DNA of 5,239 bases, from the NCBI GenBank assembly GCA_016763045.1, contig JAESUN010000168.1:1-5239 (forward strand), written 5' to 3'. The translations under genes were made by a program, and so were the position numbers. The stretch comes from Opitutaceae bacterium. GTDB lineage: Bacteria; Verrucomicrobiota; Verrucomicrobiia; Opitutales; Opitutaceae. Positions 1 through 5,239 of the stretch are shown here, piece after piece; position 1 is the first letter of the stretch, and the number at the start of each line of letters is the position of its first letter. Below the pieces are notes generated by a model. The model made no database searches, was not told the DNA's origin, and worked only from the letters and a program-made list of their open reading frames with translations.

Positions 1-2
1 AC

Positions 3-473
3 ACTACTCTTGTCATTCGAACTATTGATTTAACGGAAAAAAACCTCATTGCACAGATCCTGTCAATGGAGGGATGGTTAAAAGGTCGCCTCGAGAATCT
101 TCTGCGAGAAGATGGACGCTGTTTCGTCGCCCTAGACGGCGACACCGTCGCTGGATTTAATCTTGTGAGTTTCCGAAAAATAGACATCCCCCGCGTCCAC
201 TTCATACAAAAGCTAGAGGGGAAAGAGGCCTTTTCAGAACAAATCACAGTGCATCGGGATTATAGGGGAAGAGGACTGGCCACCAGATTACGTTACAAGG
301 TCTACCAAGATCTACTTACCCAAGGAATTAACACTCTCTACGGAAGCACAGAAATTACTAATACCGCAAACCTCGCACTTAGCCAGAAAGTTGGTCTAAA
401 AGACATCGCTAATATCCATTATCGAAAATTTCTTTGGAAACATAACACTACCGTTGAAAAACTAGACTCATGA
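3..473 (+). CDS. GNAT-family N-acetyltransferase, 5' end outside window
   Basis: The reading frame is open back to the left edge: 21 codons precede the first ATG (66) and read as a typical GNAT first strand (LVIRTIDL), so the true start lies left of the window and the ATG at 66 is internal. 156 residues are visible, and only a few are probably missing given the usual ~160-170. The acetyl-CoA-binding motif A is present: strand SEQITVH followed by RDYRGRGLA (R-x-x-G-x-A, visible residues ~85-93), then helix TRLRYKVYQDLL. Motif B follows with N-T-A-N-L-A-L-S-Q-K-V-G-L (~residues 121-132). The family moves an acetyl group from acetyl-CoA to an amine, here on an unknown substrate, in the cytoplasm. 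The stop codon overlaps the start of the next gene (ATGA), so the two are probably co-translated. Next to a CapK-like ligase, an amino-sugar or amino-acyl substrate is plausible but is inference. Confidence 0.85.
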   Translation, partial: TTLVIRTIDLTEKNLIAQILSMEGWLKGRLENLLREDGRCFVALDGDTVAGFNLVSFRKIDIPRVHFIQKLEGKEAFSEQITVHRDYRGRGLATRLRYKVYQDLLTQGINTLYGSTEITNTANLALSQKVGLKDIANIHYRKFLWKHNTTVEKLDS

Positions 474-1912
474 GCTTTCTGAAAACTTGCGAAGAGACAG
501 TTATTGGCCGCTTCCTTTTTCCTTTTTCAAATACTCTTTTCAATAGACGTGGTATTTTAAAAAGGTACAGAGACCTAAAGAGAACATCTGACTGTTCCTC
601 GGATGAACTTCATTCGATACAGCTAGGCTTACTAAAAGAGGTGCTGAAAACCGCAAATGAGTATGTCCCTTATTATACTCGATTATTCAAAAAAATTGAT
701 TTTGAGCCCCGCGATTTTAAAGAATTCGAAGACCTCCAGCTAATACCTCCTCTTACACGAGAAGACCTAATTGATAATCGCCTCGATCTCGTTGATACAA
801 GGTGGAGAGCAGCAGCCGAAAAAGCGAACACCTCAAATGGAGCACCAGGAGAGCCGCATCCACTCGCACTCTTTCGTGGTAAACAACTCATTCGCAATTC
901 ATCGAGTGGATCAACAGGCCAACCAACCATTTTCTACGAAACCGGGTCCATAACAGCCAGTAATTGGGCGAATGAACTACGGCTTCGAAGCTGGTTTAAC
1001 ATTCAACCGGGAGCCCGTGAAGTGCGTATAGCCAGGATGTCCATCAATGATTTCCGCAAAAGCAAGGTCATTCCCATAAGAAGGCGTTTATGGAATCAAT
1101 TACAACTACCGGGAGCCAGCATGACGGACGAGGACTATGCCTTTACGGCTAAAGAAGTTTCCGGATTCAAACCACGCGTCTTATGGAGCAATACATACAG
1201 TCTTGTAGGTTTAGCCGAATATATAAAAGCTCACCCCAAAGCTTATCAGCCACTAAGACCTGAACTTATTATTACATGGGCAGCACCTCTCTACGACCAT
1301 GAGCGAGTAATTCTTGAGAATGTTTTCAGATGCCCTGTCAGCAATATATATGGACTGAGAGAAGTCGGTCACATCGCGTCCCAGTCTGAACATGGGAGCA
1401 TGCACATCCATCAAGAAAGCGTTTACCTTGAGTCACTACATAACAATTCTTCAATTGCAACGAATACTCCCAGCGAATTATTGGCCACAACATTGGTACC
1501 AACTCCCATGCCTTTCATTCGATATCACACAGGTGATGTAGGTACATTTTCTGATTCGGAATGCGCATGTGGAATGAAACTTAAAACCCTCAAAGAATTA
1601 ACTGGAAGAACTGGTGAGATTTTCAGGACAGACGATGGACGGATGATTCCTGCAGGATTATGGTGTCATTTGTTTATGGACGCAAAACTTGATTCTGCAG
1701 TCAGACGATTTCAGATAGTTTATCGTCCTGAAAATCAAATCGTCATTCGTATTGTAAAAGGAACCACCTACAATGAAGGCACGGAGCCGCACCTCAAAGC
1801 CACTATCCAACAAAATATCGGTTCAACTATTAAGCTGAAATTCGAATATCTAGAGACGATCCCAGCACAACCATCGGGGAAGCGACCCATAATTCTCAAC
1901 GAAGCCCCCTGA
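470..1912 (+). CDS. CapK/PaaK-like adenylate-forming enzyme (phenylacetate-CoA ligase family)
   Basis: A 480-residue protein of the ANL (adenylate-forming) superfamily, branch COG1541 (PaaK/CapK). Visible motifs in order: phosphate-binding loop SSSGSTGQPT (144-153); the adenine/acyl site YGLRE (294-298) followed by VGHIASQ and an HIHQESVYLE strand; RYHTGD (351-356), whose Asp binds the ribose; C-A-C-G (365-368) leading to LTGRTGE (377-383), the hinge to the small C-terminal domain; and PSGKRP (468-473), whose Lys471 is the likely catalytic lysine. All key residues are present, so it should be active. Such enzymes activate a carboxylic acid with ATP and pass it to CoA or another acceptor. CapK-like members sit in capsule/polysaccharide clusters and their substrates are mostly unknown. 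The start ATG overlaps the GNAT stop by 4 bp with no clear Shine-Dalgarno sequence, which suggests translational coupling. Residues ~112-135 form a flexible, Ala/Pro/Asn-rich stretch before the P-loop. Confidence 0.85.
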   Translation: MSFLKTCEETVIGRFLFPFSNTLFNRRGILKRYRDLKRTSDCSSDELHSIQLGLLKEVLKTANEYVPYYTRLFKKIDFEPRDFKEFEDLQLIPPLTREDLIDNRLDLVDTRWRAAAEKANTSNGAPGEPHPLALFRGKQLIRNSSSGSTGQPTIFYETGSITASNWANELRLRSWFNIQPGAREVRIARMSINDFRKSKVIPIRRRLWNQLQLPGASMTDEDYAFTAKEVSGFKPRVLWSNTYSLVGLAEYIKAHPKAYQPLRPELIITWAAPLYDHERVILENVFRCPVSNIYGLREVGHIASQSEHGSMHIHQESVYLESLHNNSSIATNTPSELLATTLVPTPMPFIRYHTGDVGTFSDSECACGMKLKTLKELTGRTGEIFRTDDGRMIPAGLWCHLFMDAKLDSAVRRFQIVYRPENQIVIRIVKGTTYNEGTEPHLKATIQQNIGSTIKLKFEYLETIPAQPSGKRPIILNEAP

Positions 1913-2015
1913 ACCTTTGCTTATCTTGAGAGACGGCAAACACCCACCCCTACAGCAGAAAATCCTTTTGATCCGAAAACCAAAAGGATTTAGAAAACAC
2001 CGCTTTAGAGGAAAC
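1913..2015. other. Convergent intergenic spacer
   Basis: A 103-bp gap between the 3' end of the CapK-like gene (+) and the 3' end of the cupin gene (-). It holds one clear element, the hairpin at 1960-1991. I see no coding potential. Confidence 0.7.
1960..1991. terminator. Putative bidirectional terminator hairpin
   Basis: A perfect 11-bp inverted repeat, AAATCCTTTTG (1960-1970) and CAAAAGGATTT (1981-1991), with a 10-nt loop, lies between two convergent genes, where a shared terminator is expected. The stem is AT-rich. Neither side has a long U-tract: the + side continues AGAAAA, and the - side continues as GGATTTTCTG, a run of four T. Its position supports termination, but the weak tails make an mRNA 3'-end-protecting hairpin equally possible. 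Confidence 0.5.
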
Positions 2016-2468
2016 CTATTCAGGCTTTTTGGTGCATTGAGGTTGAGCACCCTCAGGAAGTGGAGGAATGTCACCAACTCCTGCTGGAGGTAAGGTCCCA
2101 TCTAGTTCCTGCCGCCAATGCGCCACATCTCCCCCAGGGCAATAGATATACATCATATGTAGTGGCTCATCACCAATATTGGTGAGCTGATGAAATTTCG
2201 TTGGAGGGAGAAAAACAGCTTGGCCGCCAACAATTTCCTGGCGCTCATTGTCCACGCAGATTTCTCCGCGACCTTTGACCACAAAATAAATCTCTTCCTG
2301 TTCCTGATTATGCCAAGGAACTTGGCCGCCATTTGGCTCCAGAACAACATAACCCATTGCGAATCCCTCGGCCGCAATAACCTGTCCACCCTGCCCCACC
2401 ATTCCACGTGTCATACGACGTGCTGGAAAAGTCCTTCCTTCAATTTTATCTAGATCTGCAATAATCAT
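2016..2468 (-). CDS. Single-domain cupin protein
   Basis: A 150-residue protein counted from the ATG at 2468. Both cupin motifs are recognisable. Motif 1 fits G-x5-H-x-[H]-x3-E-x6-G (residues 47-66) as H53, Gln55 in place of the usual second His, E59 and G66. Motif 2 fits G-x5-P-x-[G]-x2-H-x3-N (82-97) as P88, Thr90 for Gly, H93 and N97. The expected metal ligands are therefore H53, Gln55, E59 and H93. The segment VPWHNQEQEEIYFVVKG resembles a family of small cupins of unknown function; oxygenase, isomerase or sugar/ligand-binding roles are all possible. The C-terminus is Pro-rich. A TTG at 2504 would add 12 residues, but it lacks a ribosome site and the family-like sequence begins at MIIADLDKIEGRTFPARR. 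An AGAAG lies 4 nt before the chosen ATG. It starts 54 bp after the M3 peptidase stop on the same strand, so co-transcription is likely. Confidence 0.8.
   Translation of the reverse strand: MIIADLDKIEGRTFPARRMTRGMVGQGGQVIAAEGFAMGYVVLEPNGGQVPWHNQEQEEIYFVVKGRGEICVDNERQEIVGGQAVFLPPTKFHQLTNIGDEPLHMMYIYCPGGDVAHWRQELDGTLPPAGVGDIPPLPEGAQPQCTKKPE
2170..2185. repeat. 16-bp perfect palindrome inside cupin gene
   Basis: TCACCAATATTGGTGA reads identically on both strands. On the - strand it encodes the L-T-N-I-G-D stretch at the end of cupin motif 2. The palindrome could fold as a hairpin in RNA. As it codes for a conserved motif, coincidence is the simplest explanation. Confidence 0.6.
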
Positions 2469-2522
2469 ATGTCTTCTATCTAAAGTTCTACTATCACTCG
2501 GCAAGAGAAATGAGCTCGACGC

Positions 2523-4586
2523 TCACCCACTGAGACCACTCCGCACCAACAGTGCGTTCAGATCAGGTCCACGGCCCATAAAACGTTTAAACAAAATCAT
2601 AGGATCTTCTGAATTTCCTTTGCTTAGGATTTTCTCACGGAACTCCGCTCCAACGGAAGCATTGAAAACCCCTTCCTTTTCAAAACGAGTAAACGCATCT
2701 GCATCCAGCACTTCAGCCCATTTATAGGAATAATAACCCGCCGCGTATCCCACTGGATCTGCAAAGAGATGCCCAAAGCGACATACAATACTGGGAGAAG
2801 GCGTCTTTGTTGGCATCCGATAGTCCGCCAATAATTCCCTTATAGATTCTTCAGCACCACTGCCTTTATATCGATCAGGATGGAGATGCATTTCAAGATC
2901 GACCTTCCCCAAGGATAACTGCCGCATGGTGCCCATCGCTGAACAGAAATTTCGGGCGGCCACCATTTTTTTAAAAAGCTCATCTGGAATAATCTCCCCA
3001 GTCTCATGATGGCGGGCAAAAAGATTCAAACTTTCACGATCCCACGTCCAATTCTCCATAATTTGCGAAGGAAGCTCCACGAAATCCCAGGCAACATTGG
3101 TTCCGTTCAGTGACTTTATTTCAACCTCTCCCAACAAATGATGAATCAAATGCCCAAATTCATGAAAAACAGTCTCTACCTCCCGATGAGTCAATAGAGC
3201 AGGCTTCCCTCCAATAGGTGCTGTCATATTTCCGCACATCAACCCAAGATGAGGCTCACAAATCCCTCCCTCCGTAGGTCCACCCGTACGGATAGAATTC
3301 ATCCAGGCACCTCCTCGTTTCGATTCCCTCGGATACCAATCAGTATAAAAAGCACCCAAATAAGTACCTGATGAAACATCCTCTATTTCATAAACTTTCA
3401 CCTCGGAATGCCACCCCTCAACCTCTTCTTGGTTTTCCCGTATCGATATTGAAAAAACCTTTTGTGCAATATCAAACAAACCAGAAATCACTTTATCCAT
3501 AGGAAAATAAGGCCGCAGCTCCTCTTCGTCAAAGTCGTACCTTTTCTTGCGGAATTTCTCTGCCCAATAACCCACTTCCCAGGGTTCAAGTGGAGCTCCT
3601 TCCTCTCCTATCACTTCCGCTTTAAACGCCTCCAATGCTTCGCATTCTCGATCAAAAGCAACCTTCACTCGAGTATGTAAACCATCCACAAAGCCCAGTG
3701 CTTCTTTACCATTTTTTGCCATCCGACGCTCCAGAACCTGATCAGCAAAGTTGTCCTTCCCCAAAAGTTCGGCTTTCTCCTGACGCAATGTCAGTATCTT
3801 CGAAATGAGATCTGCGTTTGCATACGGCTCTTTAGCTCCAACCCCGATCGATGCGACCCAAACTTCCTTCCGAAGAGCCTCATCTTCGGCATAGGTCATA
3901 ACGGGTTCCATTGAAGGGTATTGTAGTGTAAAACGATAATAGGGGTCCTCTTCGGATCCATGCCCTTTACTTAACGCACTTTGACGAGCCGCTTCCCGAG
4001 CAGAGTCCGGCAATCCCGACAACCGAGAGCTTCCCTGTAACATCAACTCCCATGCATTGGTCGAATCCAGGACATTCTCTGAAAATTTCTGTGTGATTTG
4101 CGCTAACTCTGCGACAATGCGTTCCAGACGTCTTTTCTTCTCATCAGATAAATCCGCTCCACTCTGGCGAAAATCAGCTAATGTTTCATCAAAGAACCGT
4201 TTGTGTACTCCAGCTAACGCCTTCGCCTCCGGCTTTTCGCCGAAAGCACTTAAAGCTGCCCAAAGCTTCTCGTTTAGAGGGATGCGGGCATAAAACTCCG
4301 AAACCTTTGGTAAAAGTTCGTTGTACACCTTGCGCAAGGCTTCTGAGTCGCAGACAGATGTTAGATGGGAAACCTTCCCCCATGCCTCATCCAATTCCTC
4401 CGTGGCTCTTTCCAATCCCATAAAGACATTCTCAAAAGAAGTTTTTTCGTGGGGTATTCTATATATTTCATCCAGATTTCGCTGAGCACCCAAAAGAGCT
4501 TTATCGATATCTGGCTGAATATGTTCCGTTCTTAGCTCAGACCATTTTACGAAAAACGATTTATCCAGAAAGGGATGATTTATCAT
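2523..4586 (-). CDS. M3-family zinc metallopeptidase (oligopeptidase A-like)
   Basis: A 687-residue protein from the ATG at 4586, close to the ~680 of E. coli oligopeptidase A (PrlC/OpdA) and co-linear with M3A peptidases. The N-terminus INHPFLDKSFFVKWSEL matches the family's usual start, followed by a long helical domain. The zinc site HEFGH lies at residues 475-479 (His475, Glu476 catalytic, His479), with the third ligand Glu504 in FVELPSQIMENW. The substrate-binding loop GYAAGYYSYKW (613-623) supplies the two tyrosines (614 and 621) expected by analogy with thimet oligopeptidase. There is no signal peptide or membrane segment, so it is a cytoplasmic enzyme that trims short peptides released by proteases or from cleaved signal sequences. 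Alternative starts are GTG at 4592 (two residues longer, better spaced from the ribosome site) and TTG at 4637 (17 residues longer, no ribosome site, unlikely). It probably shares a transcript with the cupin gene. Confidence 0.93.
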   Translation of the reverse strand: MINHPFLDKSFFVKWSELRTEHIQPDIDKALLGAQRNLDEIYRIPHEKTSFENVFMGLERATEELDEAWGKVSHLTSVCDSEALRKVYNELLPKVSEFYARIPLNEKLWAALSAFGEKPEAKALAGVHKRFFDETLADFRQSGADLSDEKKRRLERIVAELAQITQKFSENVLDSTNAWELMLQGSSRLSGLPDSAREAARQSALSKGHGSEEDPYYRFTLQYPSMEPVMTYAEDEALRKEVWVASIGVGAKEPYANADLISKILTLRQEKAELLGKDNFADQVLERRMAKNGKEALGFVDGLHTRVKVAFDRECEALEAFKAEVIGEEGAPLEPWEVGYWAEKFRKKRYDFDEEELRPYFPMDKVISGLFDIAQKVFSISIRENQEEVEGWHSEVKVYEIEDVSSGTYLGAFYTDWYPRESKRGGAWMNSIRTGGPTEGGICEPHLGLMCGNMTAPIGGKPALLTHREVETVFHEFGHLIHHLLGEVEIKSLNGTNVAWDFVELPSQIMENWTWDRESLNLFARHHETGEIIPDELFKKMVAARNFCSAMGTMRQLSLGKVDLEMHLHPDRYKGSGAEESIRELLADYRMPTKTPSPSIVCRFGHLFADPVGYAAGYYSYKWAEVLDADAFTRFEKEGVFNASVGAEFREKILSKGNSEDPMILFKRFMGRGPDLNALLVRSGLSG

Positions 4587-4717
4587 ACTCACGAATGACT
4601 TCTCTTCAGCCACTCTTGTCAAACCACAAGGATCCAAAAAATGATCTTAAAAAAATCCCTCAACAAAAGCTCTCATCTCTCTTGTCTTCGAATCAACCTC
4701 CTCCTATTCCTTAACAC
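4587..4717. promoter_or_regulatory. Divergent control region between M3 peptidase and dciA-like gene
   Basis: About 130 bp separate two divergent starts, so promoters for both directions should lie here. There are two A-tracts on the + strand (4636-4641 and 4649-4655), which may bend the DNA. For the + direction the best box pair I can find is TTGTCT (4682-4687), 17 bp, TATTCC (4705-4710), which is weak and would give an almost leaderless mRNA. For the - direction TTGACA (4622-4617) has no matching -10 at the right distance. No individual promoter can be called with confidence. Confidence 0.35.
4599..4607 (-). promoter_or_regulatory. Ribosome binding site deciding the M3 peptidase start
   Basis: GAAGAGAAG on the - strand is the only Shine-Dalgarno-like purine run before the peptidase. 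It lies 6 nt before the GTG at 4592 and 12 nt before the ATG at 4586, and inside the longer frame that opens with TTG at 4637. This favours a start at 4586/4592 over the longest frame. Spacing prefers GTG; codon type and family alignment prefer ATG. Confidence 0.45.
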
Positions 4718-5095
4718 ATGCCCAGTCATAAGTTTCCACGCCATGTGGAAAACCTCATCGCAAATCTTAGATGTCTCCCGGAAAACCGAAGTCGATCACG
4801 ATTAAGAGCGACCTCTGCTTGTGGAGACCTTATCGAAAAAGTCATCCACAGATACAATATTGGAAACGCTTCTCATGAAGAAATGCTTAGAGAAAAATGG
4901 TCTGAAATCGTCGGATTAGCCAATACACAATTTTGCCACCCGACCCGGATTGAGAGAAAGAAAAACCTCATCATTACAGTAAGTAATCCCATCGTTCGCC
5001 AAGAACTCTTTTTCAATCGCAAGCTCCTCCTGAAGAAAATTCAGGCCATACCAAACTGTCAGAAAATCACCCTCATTACACTGAGAGCCGGTTAA
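4718..5095 (+). CDS. DciA/DUF721-family protein (probable replicative helicase loader)
   Basis: A 125-residue basic protein. Residues ~35-123 match the DUF721 pattern: helix with CGDLIEKVI, then W61-S-E-I-V-G66, H74-P-T-R-I, the strand NLIITVSNP (83-91), RQELFFNRKLLLKKI (94-108) and a final strand KITLITLRAG. The first ~30 residues are basic and Ser/Arg-rich, probably disordered. DciA proteins carry a KH-like fold and help place the DnaB helicase on DNA in bacteria that lack DnaC or DnaI. That function is inferred from the family, and DUF721 members are divergent. The start is well supported: an in-frame TAA sits at 4712-4714, one codon upstream of the ATG. There is no Shine-Dalgarno sequence; the upstream stretch is instead pyrimidine-rich (CCTCCTCC at 4697-4704). 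The gene stands alone, divergent from the peptidase, and is followed by a terminator-like hairpin. Confidence 0.75.
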   Translation: MPSHKFPRHVENLIANLRCLPENRSRSRLRATSACGDLIEKVIHRYNIGNASHEEMLREKWSEIVGLANTQFCHPTRIERKKNLIITVSNPIVRQELFFNRKLLLKKIQAIPNCQKITLITLRAG

Positions 5096-5119
5096 TTAAT
5101 GAAACCGGATAATTCACTC

Positions 5120-5151
5120 AGGGGTTCTCCGATTCATACCCCTTTATTTTT
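5120..5151 (+). terminator. Likely Rho-independent terminator after the dciA-like gene
   Basis: AGGGGT (5120-5125) pairs with ACCCCT (5138-5143) across a 12-nt loop, followed directly by the T-rich tail TTATTTTT (5144-5151). It begins 25 bp past the dciA-like stop codon. The stem is short (6 bp, four of them G-C), so efficiency is uncertain, but the stem-plus-U-tail order is right for the + strand. Confidence 0.6.
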
Positions 5152-5238
5152 CGCTTGCCGTAAGAACGTCGATCGTTGATAGCTACCCACTTGCGCTAGG
5201 GTTCGTCCATCGGTTTTGGACTGGCTCGTAGACTCATC
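5134..5238 (-). CDS. Possible 3' end of a convergent gene, cut by the window edge
   Basis: On the - strand a frame runs from the right edge to a TGA at 5134-5136, giving 34 visible residues. They are hydrophilic and basic, include GRTLAQVGSYQRSTF, and end QAKNKGV. I do not recognise the family. An open stretch this short can occur by chance, and a + strand frame over the same bases is also open without a start codon, so support is limited. If real, it converges on the dciA-like gene and its stop codon lies inside the loop of the dciA terminator hairpin. Confidence 0.35.
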   Translation of the reverse strand, partial: DESTSQSKTDGRTLAQVGSYQRSTFLRQAKNKGV

Positions 5239-5239
5239 C

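Noticed and set aside
673..930. 85-codon frame on the - strand inside the CapK-like gene
   Set aside because: It lies antisense within a gene with clear ANL motifs, and its Ser/Arg-rich sequence resembles nothing known; it is a shadow frame.
3493..3501. DnaA-box-like TTATCCATA inside the M3 peptidase gene
   Set aside because: A single one-mismatch site in coding sequence, as expected by chance, with no neighbours.
4617..4622. TTGACA -35 hexamer on the - strand before the M3 peptidase
   Set aside because: No -10-like hexamer lies 16-18 bp downstream, and a start there would remove the ribosome site.
5099..5179. 26-codon + frame beginning MKPDNSLRG just after the dciA-like stop
   Set aside because: No ribosome site precedes it, it runs straight through the terminator hairpin, and the sequence is not recognisable.
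5160..5239. Possible structured RNA at the right end (small GTCCA...TGGAC hairpin; GATGAGTC on the - strand recalls hammerhead or RNase P segments)
   Set aside because: The conserved cores (CUGAUGA plus GAAA for hammerhead; ACAGAACCC...CUUA for RNase P) are absent, and no tRNA cloverleaf can be drawn. Similarity is limited to a few bases.
1..5239. CRISPR arrays, insertion sequences, attachment sites, toxin-antitoxin or phage-defence genes
   Set aside because: I looked for spaced direct repeats, terminal inverted repeats, transposase or recombinase motifs and paired small genes and found none.

Overview
The window is 5.2 kb of densely packed bacterial chromosome of moderate GC. It holds four complete protein genes, one gene cut by the left edge and one possible gene cut by the right edge. 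I see no rRNA, tRNA, CRISPR array, insertion sequence or phage gene. The combination of a DciA-type (DUF721) protein, an oligopeptidase-A-like M3 peptidase and a CapK-like ligase fits a Gram-negative-type bacterium. The M3 active-site loop (GYAAGYYSYKWAEVLDADAF) reminds me of proteins from the Verrucomicrobiota/Planctomycetota side of the tree. That placement is inference from memory, not something the sequence proves.

Layout. Positions 1-1912 (+ strand) carry a GNAT N-acetyltransferase, whose start lies left of the window, overlapping by 4 bp (ATGA) a 480-residue adenylate-forming enzyme of the CapK/PaaK type. The pair looks like the tail of an operon for surface polysaccharide or a modified small molecule. 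Positions 1913-2015 form a short convergent gap with a perfect 11-bp hairpin. Positions 2016-4586 (- strand) carry an M3 metallopeptidase followed 54 bp downstream by a small one-domain cupin; they probably share a transcript. Positions 4587-4717 are a divergent, A-tract-rich control region. Positions 4718-5095 (+) encode a DciA/DUF721 protein, followed by a likely Rho-independent terminator at 5120-5151. The last ~100 bases may be the 3' end of an uncharacterised convergent gene.

How the parts relate. The capK-like and GNAT genes probably act together, one activating or ligating a carboxylate and the other acetylating an amine. The M3 peptidase (cytoplasmic peptide turnover), the cupin (metal-bound small-molecule chemistry or sensing) and DciA (replicative helicase loading) are housekeeping-type genes with no obvious common pathway. 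I found no convincing undescribed system. The points most worth a second look are the coupled GNAT-CapK pair, the atypical metal ligand in the cupin, the longer active-site loop of the peptidase, start-codon choices that differ from the longest reading frames, and the unidentified reading frame at the right edge.
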